Part shown: positions 1 through 8,120 of the stretch, piece after piece | Layout: every line of letters starts with the position of its first letter | Position numbering within the stretch: the stretch's first letter is position 1 | Origin: an uncultured Tateyamaria sp. | GTDB lineage: Bacteria > Pseudomonadota > Alphaproteobacteria > Rhodobacterales > Rhodobacteraceae | Length of the DNA stretch: 64,000 bases | Direction of reading: 5' to 3' | Assembly: GCF_947503385.1 (NCBI RefSeq) | Contig: NZ_CANNDO010000001.1 | Coordinates: 310,001-374,000 of the forward strand | Notes under the pieces: generated by a model | Database searches by the model: none | Told to the model about the DNA's origin: nothing | Seen by the model: the letters and a program-made list of their open reading frames with translations, nothing else | Program-made: the position numbers and the translations under genes

Positions 1-701
1 TGCGCCTTGCGAATATCCTCGAACGAGATGTCGTCGCCCACGTTGCAATTCAGCTTGAAGGTCACACCGCCCTGTTCCAACTGTGCGTTGCGGCGCATCA
101 CAACGTCCTTCTCCAGCTTGAAGCCGGGAATACCATAGGTCAGCAATCCGCCCGAACGGTCATAGCGGTCATAGACGGTGACCTGCACGCCCGCGCGGCG
201 CAGCACGTCCGCTGCGGCCAGCCCACCGGGCCCCGCGCCGATGATGCCCACGCTTTCGCTGCGTTCCTGTGCCGGAGCGATCGGTTTGACCCAGCCTTCT
301 TCCCATGCGGTGTCGGTGATGTATTTCTCGACCGATCCGATGGTGACGGTGCCGTGGCCCGACTGTTCGATCACGCAATTGCCTTCGCACAGGCGGTCCT
401 GGGGACAGATGCGGCCACAAATCTCGGGAAAGGTGTTGGTTGCCTGAGACACCTCATAGGCCTCTTGCAAACGACCTTCGGCAGTCAGCTTCAACCAGTC
501 GGGGATATTGTTGTGCAACGGGCAATGCGACTGGCAATAGGGCACACCGCATTGCGAACAACGTGACGCCTGCTCTTTTGCTTTGGCATCCGCGTATTCG
601 GCGTAAATCTCATGGAAATCCTCGCGACGTGTTTCCGCATCACGCTTTTCGGGCATGACTCGGGGGATGTTCACGAATTTCAGCATCGGTTGCTCGGCCA
701 T
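1..701 (-). CDS. gltD: Glutamate synthase small subunit (partial, C-terminus off the left edge)
   Basis: About 233 N-terminal residues are present and the reading frame runs off the left edge. The protein transfers electrons from NADPH to the large GltB subunit in ammonium assimilation. Visible are the cysteine cluster for the N-terminal iron-sulfur sites (C48, C51, C56, C60 in CSQCGVPYCQSHC), a second cluster around residues 94-108 (CGRICPQDRLCEGNC), and the FAD-binding GAGPGG loop near residue 153. The ATG at 701 is preceded by GGAG at good spacing. The gene upstream on this strand is unrelated, so gltB is not upstream; if linked it lies beyond the left edge. The family is clear; only the truncation limits certainty. 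Confidence 0.93.
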   Translation of the reverse strand, partial: MAEQPMLKFVNIPRVMPEKRDAETRREDFHEIYAEYADAKAKEQASRCSQCGVPYCQSHCPLHNNIPDWLKLTAEGRLQEAYEVSQATNTFPEICGRICPQDRLCEGNCVIEQSGHGTVTIGSVEKYITDTAWEEGWVKPIAPAQERSESVGIIGAGPGGLAAADVLRRAGVQVTVYDRYDRSGGLLTYGIPGFKLEKDVVMRRNAQLEQGGVTFKLNCNVGDDISFEDIRKA

Positions 702-923
702 GGATCACTCCAGCGGGTAAACGGTCAGGTCCGCGCGGCATAAAGGATTCAAGACAGGATGAAAAGGCAGTATTACTGACCTAATAATGTGTTTTGTCAC
801 AAGATCAGGTGCAAAGCTGCATAAACGGCATAAGATTTAAGGCCGGTTCGGCCTCATATCTGGCGTTTGCGTTCAGAATCAGCGGCTTGTATGCAGAGTG
901 TAGCACATAAGGGCGCGCGGCAC

Positions 924-1727
924 ATGACTCTGTTTCAACTCCTGATAGTAGCGCTGATTCAGGGCGTGACCGAATTCCTGCCCATTTCTTCCTCTGGCCA
1001 CCTTATCTTGTTGCCCGCGCTCACCGGCACCCCAGATCAAGGGCTCGCCATCGACGTGGCGGTGCATGTGGGCACTCTTTTGGCCGTTGTCCTGTATTTC
1101 TGGCGGGATGTGCGTATCGCCGCTGGAGGCACGCTCCGCCTCGCCCGTGGAAAGGTCGACACCCAAGGCGCGTTCCTTGCCCTTTGCCTGATCATCGCGA
1201 CGATCCCGGCGGTCATCGTGGGCTTTGCCATCAAACTCACCGGCCTTGATGAGGCCATGCGCTCTGCCGCTGTCATTGGCTGGACCATGCTGATCTTTGG
1301 CATTGTGCTTTACTGGGCGGACATGACGGGCGGCACCAAGCGCACCGCCGACCACTGGACGCTGCGCGACGCGGCTACGATGGGTCTTGCGCAATGCCTC
1401 GCCTTGATCCCCGGTACGTCACGCTCAGGCATCACAATCACCGCCGCCCGCAAACTGGGCTATGCGCGCGAGGATGCCGCCAAACTTGCGATGCTGATGT
1501 CGATTCCGGTGATCCTCGCCTCTGGCACGATCCTCAGTCTCGATGTGGTGGGACAGGCAAACTGGGCACTGATGCGCGACGCCAGCATTGCCGCCGCTTT
1601 TGCATTTCTGGCCGCATTGGGCGCTCTGGTGCTGATGATGCGCCTGCTGCGCAGCATCAGTTTTACGCCATATGTGATCTACCGTGTGATCCTTGGGATC
1701 GGCCTGCTGATCTGGGCCTATACTTAG
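924..1727 (+). CDS. uppP: Undecaprenyl-diphosphate phosphatase
   Basis: 267-residue integral membrane phosphatase that recycles undecaprenyl diphosphate to the monophosphate carrier used for peptidoglycan and polysaccharide export. The family signatures are intact: EFLPISSSGHL (residues 17-27) and PGTSRSG (163-169), which carry the catalytic Glu, Ser, His and Arg. Several hydrophobic segments span the whole length. I chose the ATG at 924 because the protein then starts directly at the conserved MTLFQLL segment; an in-frame start at 867 would add 19 unconserved residues. It ends in a 4-base overlap with the convergent reductase gene. It supplies the carrier that the polysaccharide genes further right would consume, though nothing shows co-regulation. 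Confidence 0.95.
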   Translation: MTLFQLLIVALIQGVTEFLPISSSGHLILLPALTGTPDQGLAIDVAVHVGTLLAVVLYFWRDVRIAAGGTLRLARGKVDTQGAFLALCLIIATIPAVIVGFAIKLTGLDEAMRSAAVIGWTMLIFGIVLYWADMTGGTKRTADHWTLRDAATMGLAQCLALIPGTSRSGITITAARKLGYAREDAAKLAMLMSIPVILASGTILSLDVVGQANWALMRDASIAAAFAFLAALGALVLMMRLLRSISFTPYVIYRVILGIGLLIWAYT

Positions 1728-2704
1728 GCGCGCAGGTTCTTTGCGCTTTCCTTGATTGCGTCATACTGACCCGACGGGCGAAAGCGATACAGATACTCTG
1801 GCAACACCGCGTCCATCGCTGTCGGTTCGATCCCCAGTTCGGCAAAGCCCTTGGCACCATCGGCCACCACATTGTCCACGGCCAGATTGCGCACCTGATC
1901 CCGCGTGATTTGCGCCGGAAACAGACCCAGCGTCAGCCGGTTGGCCAGCTCGAACCCAAAGCCCATGATGTTCGCCATCCAGAACGGGATATTCACAATC
2001 AGGCGGCGGCGCCGGATCACTTGCAGCATCGTCTCCATCAGCGACCGGAACGTGCGCACGTCCGGCCCGCCCAATTCATAGACACCGCTGGATACGGTCC
2101 CGGTCAGGGCCGTCACTGCGGCTTGCGCAACGTCGTCTACATAGACGGGCTGGAACCGCGTCTCCGCACCCACCACCGGCAGGATCGGACCCAGCCGCGA
2201 CATGCTCGCAAACCGGTTAAAGAATTGATCCTCAGTGCCAAAAATAATCGACGGTCGCAGGATCACGGCATTTGGCATGTGCTCCTGCACTGCCGCCTCG
2301 CCCAGCGCCTTGGTGCGCGCATATGCGCTGTCGCTGTCCGCGTCTGCCCCGATGGCCGAAATCTGCACCATCTGAGTGATGCCGTGCGCCGCTGCAATAC
2401 GCGCCACGCGCGCGGCACCTTCGGCCTGCACGGCCTCGAACGTGTTTTTGCCCTGCCGTGCAAGAATGCCGACGCAGTTCACCACCGCATCTGCACCCTG
2501 CATCACCGATGCAACGGATGCATCGTCACGGATGTTACAGAGCACCGGCTCAACCTGACCGACAACGCCGTACGGTTTGACAAAGATCGCCTCGTTCGGC
2601 CGCCGCACCGCCACGCGCACGCGCCAACCCGCCTTGGCCATGCGCCGGGCGATATAACGCCCCACAAATCCGGACCCGCCGTAGATCGTGACCAGCTTGG
2701 ACAT
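1724..2704 (-). CDS. NDUFA9-like NAD(P)-binding protein (atypical short-chain reductase)
   Basis: 326-residue Rossmann-fold protein with the nucleotide-binding loop GGSGFVG at residues 9-15 and an NmrA/epimerase-like body. In alphaproteobacteria such proteins are homologues of mitochondrial NDUFA9, an accessory subunit of respiratory complex I; that role is taken from family knowledge and is not visible here. The canonical YxxxK catalytic pair of active epimerases is not obvious, as in NDUFA9. The start ATG at 2704 is followed at once by the glycine-rich loop. The tRNA-Leu gene lies divergently about 200 bases upstream. Confidence 0.8.
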   Translation of the reverse strand: MSKLVTIYGGSGFVGRYIARRMAKAGWRVRVAVRRPNEAIFVKPYGVVGQVEPVLCNIRDDASVASVMQGADAVVNCVGILARQGKNTFEAVQAEGAARVARIAAAHGITQMVQISAIGADADSDSAYARTKALGEAAVQEHMPNAVILRPSIIFGTEDQFFNRFASMSRLGPILPVVGAETRFQPVYVDDVAQAAVTALTGTVSSGVYELGGPDVRTFRSLMETMLQVIRRRRLIVNIPFWMANIMGFGFELANRLTLGLFPAQITRDQVRNLAVDNVVADGAKGFAELGIEPTAMDAVLPEYLYRFRPSGQYDAIKESAKNLRA

Positions 2705-2906
2705 GTTAGCTCCTTCGCGCGCAGTATCGCCCTTGGTCTAAAGGGCCGAACTGCACCGCACAAGACGCCATTTTGGCGCGGACCCGCTCCCGTCTCTGTC
2801 CCAAGAAAATCCCCGCCGGAGGCTCCCACAGATGTGACCCACACAGGCCAGAGGAATCGGATTGACACCCATGTCCACTGCGCTTAAACGCCCCCTACCA
2901 ACCCGT

Positions 2907-2993
2907 GCCCAGATGGCGGAATTGGTAGACGCGCTAGCTTCAGGTGCTAGTGTCCGTATGGACGTGGAGGTTCGAGTCCTCTTCTGGGCACCA
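2907..2993 (+). tRNA. tRNA-Leu (anticodon CAG)
   Basis: The acceptor stem GCCCAGA (2907-2913) pairs with TCTGGGC (2983-2989), followed by the discriminator A and an encoded CCA (2991-2993). The anticodon arm has stem CTAGC/GCTAG around the loop TTCAGGT, placing CAG at 2941-2943. A long variable arm and the T-loop TTCGAGTC are present, as expected of class II tRNA-Leu. No integrase or phage gene lies beside it, so it is not marking an island here. Confidence 0.97.
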
Positions 2994-3016
2994 TTTCTCC
3001 CTTACCGCAGCACGTA

Positions 3017-4393
3017 TCATCCAGACCAATTGCCCCCGGCAAGTGTATCGGTCAGGGCAACCAATCCAGCTTCGATCACGCTGCGCGATGCCGGGCCGCC
3101 CAGACACACGCGCACAGATTCGGACGGGTCCCCACCAACCGTAAATGCGTCGCTGGGCATAATGCCAAGGGGTTGCCGCGCCATCCCGGACAATAGTTCG
3201 GCCCGGCTCAGGCCTTCCGGTAATGGTAGCCATATGTTGTATGCCATAGGATCGGCGGCAAATCTGTAGCCTTCAAGAATCCGCGCCGCCATGCGCTGGC
3301 GGTGCTGCGCCTCTTGCCGGACAAATGATTGAAGCGCTGCCGCAGTACCATCCTCCATCCATGTGCTGAGCAAAGCGAGGCTGACCGTGTTGGTCATCAC
3401 ATGTGTTGCGCGCATGGACTGTACGAAGCGCCGCACATTCACTGCGTCAGGCACCTGGACATAGGCCAGCCGCAGCCCGGCACCAAAAACCTTGGAGATG
3501 CCCGCGATATGCCACGCCAGATGCGGGATATGGGTCGCAAAGGGCTGTGGGGTCCCCTGTGCAATGAACCGATACGCGTCATCTTCGATCAATGGAACAC
3601 CGTGTCGCTCCAACAGGCTGGCGATCTGCCCGCGCCGCGTTTCAGGAACGGTGTGTGTGGTGGGGTTGCGCAAGGTCGGGTTGAGGTACAGCACCGCTTG
3701 CGGGTACGTTTTCAGCGCGCGGTGCAGCGCGTCCGGCGTGATGCCGTCGCGGTCCTCCTCCAGACCGATCAGCGGCAGGCCAAGCTCGGCACATATGGCG
3801 CGGATGCCGGGATAGGTGACCTGTTCCGACAGAACAACGGTGTCCGGCTGCCGCAACACCATCAGCGCGCCTTGGATCGCCGCGTGGGCACCGGCGGTGA
3901 TGGCCAATCGATCCGGCGCACAATCGACGCCGTTTGACACCATCCACTGCGCCGCAATCTCGCGATCCTTTACACTGCCGGTTGGCGTTTGGTAGCGCAG
4001 CAGATGCACGATATTCGCGGACACGTGCTCCAGCCCCGCCTGCATCCGGGCGATCAGTTTTGGGCCCGTCGGCTCTGGCGGCATGTTCATCCGCGGGTCT
4101 TCTTCAAGCGCGCGCCTCGGATCGTGAGGCGCTGTGCCGCTTTTGGGATCTTTGACGAATGTACCGCGCCCCACATGCGCGTCGACCAGATCACGTCGGG
4201 CGGCTTCGGCATAGGCCCGGGAAATAGTGGACACATCCAAGGCGACACGCTGTGCAACTTGCCGTTGCGGCGGCAGACGGTCACCGGGCTTGAGCCGCCC
4301 GGAGGCGATGTCGGCCCCAATCGCGTCGGCAATCGCTACGTAATGCGGGCGATCCGTGCCGGAAAATTCCGGGGTCCAGTCTGCGATGGTCAT
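3017..4393 (-). CDS. MocR-type regulator (GntR DNA-binding domain fused to PLP aminotransferase fold)
   Basis: 458 residues. An N-terminal GntR winged helix (about residues 15-82, including VSTISRAYAEAARRDLV) is joined by a linker to a fold-type I aminotransferase domain (about 110-458). The PLP-binding lysine is K301 in HIAGISKVFGAGL, and NPTLRNPTTHTVP is the NP motif. MocR proteins use bound PLP or amino compounds to control a few genes, often a divergent one. I chose the ATG at 4393 over the longer frame to 4462 because AAGGGA precedes it and the GntR domain begins soon after. Direct and inverted repeats at 4457-4488 lie in the shared upstream region. The ligand and target are unknown. Confidence 0.88.
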   Translation of the reverse strand: MTIADWTPEFSGTDRPHYVAIADAIGADIASGRLKPGDRLPPQRQVAQRVALDVSTISRAYAEAARRDLVDAHVGRGTFVKDPKSGTAPHDPRRALEEDPRMNMPPEPTGPKLIARMQAGLEHVSANIVHLLRYQTPTGSVKDREIAAQWMVSNGVDCAPDRLAITAGAHAAIQGALMVLRQPDTVVLSEQVTYPGIRAICAELGLPLIGLEEDRDGITPDALHRALKTYPQAVLYLNPTLRNPTTHTVPETRRGQIASLLERHGVPLIEDDAYRFIAQGTPQPFATHIPHLAWHIAGISKVFGAGLRLAYVQVPDAVNVRRFVQSMRATHVMTNTVSLALLSTWMEDGTAAALQSFVRQEAQHRQRMAARILEGYRFAADPMAYNIWLPLPEGLSRAELLSGMARQPLGIMPSDAFTVGGDPSESVRVCLGGPASRSVIEAGLVALTDTLAGGNWSG

Positions 4394-4456
4394 GGGTGTT
4401 CCCTTGGGCGTTGATGCATAGGGCATGACAATAGCAATGCAGACAAAATGACGCAA

Positions 4457-4488
4457 ATGCAATCATTGACTCAGATTGTATGCAATCA
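4457..4488. promoter_or_regulatory. Candidate MocR operator: paired ATGCAATCA direct repeats plus inverted half
   Basis: ATGCAATCA occurs at 4457-4465 and again at 4480-4488, a 23-base step. GATTG (4474-4478) facing CAATC (4483-4487) adds an inverted element. Two direct repeats with one inverted copy is the arrangement known for MocR-family operators. The site also covers a possible rightward promoter (TTGACT at 4466-4471) for the DUF983 gene. Confidence 0.45.
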
Positions 4489-4538
4489 ATATATCCCAAG
4501 CTGATAGATCCACACGACCCGGATAAGGAAGCAAGCCA

Positions 4539-4910
4539 ATGTCAGAGATTGCTACACCGGACCGCGCCCTGAGACCTGCCATCGGCAGGGGCTTGCGGTT
4601 AAAATGTCCGAACTGCGGACAGGGTCCGCTGCTGCACGCCTATCTCAAGGTGAACACACGGTGCGCATCCTGCGGCGAGGATTTTACCCCTCAGCGCGCG
4701 GACGATGGACCAGCCTACCTCACGATCCTGTTGGTCGGGCATGTCATGGGGTTCGTTCTGCATTTTGTGTATGTGAACTTCCGCCCGGAGCCATTGACGT
4801 TTGCCTTGATCCTGTCGTCTGTCGCGGTCGCGGCAACGCTATTCCTGTTGCCACGGATGAAAGGGCTGGTCGTCGCCTATCAATGGGCCAAGCGGATGCA
4901 CGGGTTTTGA
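4539..4910 (+). CDS. DUF983 family membrane protein
   Basis: 123 residues. An N-terminal zinc-ribbon-like region has two CxxC pairs (C23/C26 in CPNCGQG and C42/C45 in CASCGEDF), followed by two hydrophobic helices at roughly residues 58-80 and 86-106. This is the layout of DUF983, a family common in alphaproteobacteria with no assigned biochemical role. The ATG at 4539 follows a purine-rich GGATAAGGAAG. It is divergent from the MocR regulator and ends before a strong hairpin terminator, so it is probably transcribed alone and may be the regulator's target. Confidence 0.85.
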   Translation: MSEIATPDRALRPAIGRGLRLKCPNCGQGPLLHAYLKVNTRCASCGEDFTPQRADDGPAYLTILLVGHVMGFVLHFVYVNFRPEPLTFALILSSVAVAATLFLLPRMKGLVVAYQWAKRMHGF

Positions 4911-4956
4911 CGCATAGGTTTCACCAGGTACGCCAAGAACACAGTTGAAACGAAAA

Positions 4957-4984
4957 ACGCCCGCGCAACAGCGCGGGCGTTTTC
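4957..4984. terminator. Bidirectional rho-independent terminator
   Basis: A perfect 10-base stem ACGCCCGCGC (4957-4966) / GCGCGGGCGT (4971-4980) encloses AACA. Ts follow on the plus strand and an A-run precedes it (Ts on the minus strand). It sits between the convergent DUF983 gene and the sugar transferase gene and can serve both. Confidence 0.85.
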
Positions 4985-5005
4985 GTGTTTGCCTGACGGT
5001 ATGGG

Positions 5006-5683
5006 TCAGCAGCCAGTCTTGCTCAGCACTGCGTCAGCCGTCTTGGCCAGAATGCGCAGGTCCGTGCCGAGAGACACGCTGTTATAGTAGGTACTGTCCA
5101 TGCTCACGCGTTCACCATAGGTGACCTCGTTCCGCCCGGATACTTGCCAAAGGCCCGTTACGCCGGGCCGCATGGCGAGGTAAACACCCTGCTGGGTGCC
5201 GTACCGTTCAAGCTCAGATTCTGTCACAGGGCGTGGCCCAACAAGGCTCATCTCACCCTTCAACACATTAAAAATCTGAGGCAGCTCATCGAGGCTGGAT
5301 TTGCGAAGAAAGTTACCGATCCGCGTCACACGCGGGTCATTGCGCAGCTTGCGGTCCCGATCCCATTCTGCGCGCGCATTTGGGTCACTCTCAAGCAGCG
5401 CGTCGAGGCGCTCCTGCGCATCCGTCACCATGGTGCGGACCTTCCAACATTTGAACGAACGACCGTTCCGGCCAACGCGGCTGTGACCAAAAAAGCCAGG
5501 GCCACCATCGGACCGCACGACAATGTAAAGAACAGCAATAATAGGAAGAAGGATCGGCAACAAAATGACCGACAGAATGACGTCAAAGAGACGCTTGAAA
5601 ACAGAGGGATATAAAGGCGCCGCAGAGTCACGCCCGATACGTAGGCCGGCAGTATCTGCCGCCGTAGATACACGGTTGTTCAT
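5006..5683 (-). CDS. Undecaprenyl-phosphate sugar phosphotransferase, ExoY-like
   Basis: 225-residue bacterial sugar transferase that would start exopolysaccharide synthesis by moving a hexose-1-phosphate from a UDP-sugar to undecaprenyl phosphate at the inner membrane. It has one N-terminal membrane segment (about residues 33-56), then the family blocks KCWKVRTM (78-85), LRKSSLDELPQ (126-136), LVGPRPV (147-153) and RPGVTGLWQVSGR (172-184). The short single-helix form matches ExoY rather than the five-helix WbaP type. The sugar cannot be read from sequence. It is separated from the main polysaccharide genes by several kilobases and has its own AT-rich upstream region. Confidence 0.92.
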   Translation of the reverse strand: MNNRVSTAADTAGLRIGRDSAAPLYPSVFKRLFDVILSVILLPILLPIIAVLYIVVRSDGGPGFFGHSRVGRNGRSFKCWKVRTMVTDAQERLDALLESDPNARAEWDRDRKLRNDPRVTRIGNFLRKSSLDELPQIFNVLKGEMSLVGPRPVTESELERYGTQQGVYLAMRPGVTGLWQVSGRNEVTYGERVSMDSTYYNSVSLGTDLRILAKTADAVLSKTGC

Positions 5684-6124
5684 TTTGACTCCCCAGTCAA
5701 AAGAGTGCTTGGCAGCGAAACCAAACGACTAAAATAGTGTTAATATTACGTGCCTTACGTCTGCTCAACGCGACACTTGTGCAGATTATGAGTAGGTTCT
5801 ACAGCATCACAGCATTCCAGAGAAGGCTAACAAACCGTTTCTTTTCCCCGTAGCGAAAACAATGCGAGCGCACCGTTTCCACCACGGAAACCGGAAAAAT
5901 TTTAGCCGATTTTACAGTGGTTTACGCCGCAGTGCGGCGAAAGATAAGCCGCTCAAATTTTAAGCGATTGCGTCAAAGACACATTTTCAATCGCTTTTGA
6001 AAAGCTGAAATTTTAACTCTTTGCTCGCAAAACGTGCACCATCGCTGCCGTTTTGGCCAAAGTGATTCTTTTCGTTGGCATGGTTTGAGCGGAAATCTGC
6101 CAAGTCACGCCTTGGCGGATCGTA
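5684..6124. other. AT-rich intergenic region upstream of the ExoY-like gene
   Basis: No convincing gene. The octamer AAATTTTA occurs three times (5897-5904, 5955-5962, 6008-6015). There is a short hairpin CGCCGC-AGT-GCGGCG (5925-5939) and a 9-base-arm inverted repeat (see 5962-5996). It is probably the promoter and control region of the leftward sugar transferase gene and the 3' region of the outer-membrane lipoprotein gene. Confidence 0.6.
5962..5996. repeat. Inverted repeat AAGCGATTG / CAATCGCTT
   Basis: Perfect 9-base arms at 5962-5970 and 5988-5996 with a 17-base spacer. No T-run follows on either strand, so an operator or an mRNA 3' structure is as likely as a terminator. Confidence 0.5.
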
Positions 6125-7489
6125 TCATTCTGCAGTGCGCTGAAGGACGACATCGCGCCCTTGGCCAATTGCGATATTCAATTGCGCCCATGTCGCTGCA
6201 TAGTCACGCCGCGCACCAGCCAGCGTCAATGATGTGTCCCGCAGGTCTTCTTCTGCCCCCAGAACCTCGATCAGGGTAATGGCGTTCAGGCTGAAAGCCT
6301 CTTGCGACAGGCTCACCGCGTCGCGGTATGTTGACTGTGCACGCTGCAAGGCCGCTGACTGTTCTTGCAGGCTTTGGGTTTGCGCCAGGCTCACCTGCAC
6401 TTCCTCGACCGCTTCGAGGACGGTTTGACGATAGTTCGCCTCTGCCTCCTCCGCGCGTGCGCGACCGGCAGCAATCCGGGCACGACGCGCCGGGAGGTCG
6501 AACAGAGGTGCAACAAGGGAAGGACCAAAAGAGATCGTGTTGTTCGTACTGACGCCGATCGTACCGCCCAGAGACAGGGAGGGATAAAGCTGCGCCTCAA
6601 GCACGCCGATTTCTGCCGTGGCGGCCACCAAACGCGCTTCGCTGGCGCGCACGTCCGGACGATTGCGCAACAGCGCGGCAGGGACGTCAGGATTCAAGTG
6701 GGCCGTTGGAACCGGCTGCCCGCCGCCGCGGGCAAGAATTTCCAGTACGGATTCGGCTGGCTCCACGCTGAGCGTCGCCAGCGCAAAAGCTGTCGCTTTG
6801 AAGTCGCCTTCGAGCGCCGGCAGACGTGCCTGTTCCAGCCGCAATTCGGCCTGCGCACGGCGCAACTGCACTTGCGTGGAATCCCCAACCAAACCACGCT
6901 CCCGCAAAATCGAAACCAATCGGCTCCGATTGCGCACGGCAGCCTTGCGGATGCGCATGGACGCCTGCAGAAAGCGTGCGTTCAGATAGATTTGTGTTGC
7001 TTCAGCCTGCAAGGCAAGTCGCAGCGCCGCTTCTTCCTGCACCGCTGCTTCGAGCAGGGCTTCGGCCTGTTCTTGTTGACGGCGCCGCTGACCAAACAGG
7101 TCAAAGAGATACGTCGCGGAAACCTGAGATTGCGCGCTGCTGTTTGAATCGCGTTCAACACTGCGCACCGTTGCAGACCCGGATAGGTTGCCCGACAGCT
7201 GGCTGCGCGGGTTCACGGTTCCGATGATGGCACGCGCCTCGGCAATGCGGGCGAGGGCTGCGTCAATTTGAATGTTTCGGGCCAAAGTCTTTTCGACAAA
7301 AGACGTCAATACGGGATCGTGCAGACGCTCCCACCACGGGTCTTCGGCTGCGAAACTCAATGCACCTTTTGTGGATGCTGCGAATTGCGCATCCAGCGGA
7401 ATAGCGGGTCGCTGGTATTGCGGACCAACCACGCTGCAAGACGCAAGAGTCATACCGACCGCTACGTACAATCCGTGCCGAAGTAACAT
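6125..7489 (-). CDS. NodT-family outer-membrane efflux lipoprotein (TolC-like)
   Basis: 454 residues. The N-terminus is a lipoprotein signal with lipobox LASC, placing the acylated cysteine at residue 18, followed by VVGPQYQRP, typical of NodT/OprM-type RND outer-membrane factors. Long alpha-helical, Ala/Glu/Arg-rich stretches form the repeated coiled-coil hairpins of the periplasmic tunnel. I prefer the ATG at 7489 to the TTG at 7501. No inner-membrane pump or membrane-fusion partner is adjacent, so the system it serves is unknown; export of RTX proteins or polysaccharide is possible but not shown. Confidence 0.9.
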   Translation of the reverse strand: MLLRHGLYVAVGMTLASCSVVGPQYQRPAIPLDAQFAASTKGALSFAAEDPWWERLHDPVLTSFVEKTLARNIQIDAALARIAEARAIIGTVNPRSQLSGNLSGSATVRSVERDSNSSAQSQVSATYLFDLFGQRRRQQEQAEALLEAAVQEEAALRLALQAEATQIYLNARFLQASMRIRKAAVRNRSRLVSILRERGLVGDSTQVQLRRAQAELRLEQARLPALEGDFKATAFALATLSVEPAESVLEILARGGGQPVPTAHLNPDVPAALLRNRPDVRASEARLVAATAEIGVLEAQLYPSLSLGGTIGVSTNNTISFGPSLVAPLFDLPARRARIAAGRARAEEAEANYRQTVLEAVEEVQVSLAQTQSLQEQSAALQRAQSTYRDAVSLSQEAFSLNAITLIEVLGAEEDLRDTSLTLAGARRDYAATWAQLNIAIGQGRDVVLQRTAE

Positions 7490-7607
7490 AATTCTGCTCA
7501 AACCTGCTCGGGCAATTTTTTGCCTTGATTAATTGTTAACACAATGTTCGGTTTTCCGAAGTATCCGTGCGTATGGCGGACGTGTTTTGTCTTTTGGCTT
7601 ACTTTTT

Positions 7608-7621
7608 TGCAACAGGTTGCA
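7608..7621. promoter_or_regulatory. 14-base palindrome TGCAAC-AG-GTTGCA
   Basis: Perfect 6-base arms with a 2-base spacer, lying between the divergent starts of the outer-membrane lipoprotein gene and the small membrane protein gene. It may be an operator for either; no regulator is adjacent. Confidence 0.3.
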
Positions 7622-7714
7622 CCTAGACAACATACCCGCTTAACGTGCACAAATACTCCATACGGGACCGAAAGTTCTCATGACTGGTAATTTGACATAT
7701 TCAGGAGAAGAGCA

Positions 7715-7987
7715 GTGGCGCTGACCGATATGACGGCAACGGCGGCTGGAAAAACGCTCCATCCTGATCAGATCCGTATGGAAGATCAGGTCAGACGACA
7801 GACCGGTCGCCACTACAATGCACTGGCGGCGGTCATGGCAGCTGTGCCAGTGGCTGCCATTCTGTCCATCGCGGGTGTCATTCGGTTCGATCTACATTGG
7901 GCATGGGGCGTTCCCCTGTACGGTCTGTGCGGCGCTGTTGTGGTCGGCATCATTGTTTCAGTGGTTGACTACAAGCACACACATTAG
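7715..7987 (+). CDS. Small two-helix membrane protein, unknown function
   Basis: 90 residues starting at GTG 7715, supported by AGGAGAAG at 7703-7710. An ATG five codons in (MTATAAGK) is the alternative. After a charged 30-residue N-terminus there are two hydrophobic segments (about 35-58 and 64-83) and a short cytoplasmic-looking tail DYKHTH. I do not recognise a family. It stands alone between the divergent efflux lipoprotein gene and a phosphatase gene. Confidence 0.65.
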   Translation: MALTDMTATAAGKTLHPDQIRMEDQVRRQTGRHYNALAAVMAAVPVAAILSIAGVIRFDLHWAWGVPLYGLCGAVVVGIIVSVVDYKHTH

Positions 7988-8120
7988 CGCGACGGCCCCT
8001 TACCCGAGTTATGTCAGGCGGACGTTGAAACCGCCGCCCAATCCATTACCCTGATGAGCGAAGGCACAACCCCGTGCGGGATGACCCCCGCCGAGGATGC
8101 CGCGCACAGGGTCACAACAC

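Noticed and set aside
1394..2887. Long plus-strand open frame of 497 codons
   Set aside because: It lies opposite the NDUFA9-like gene and the end of uppP, with Arg/His/Pro-rich composition typical of a shadow frame in GC-rich DNA.
2907..2993. tRNA-Leu as an integration site of a genomic island
   Set aside because: No integrase, no repeated 3' tRNA end and no phage genes were seen near it.
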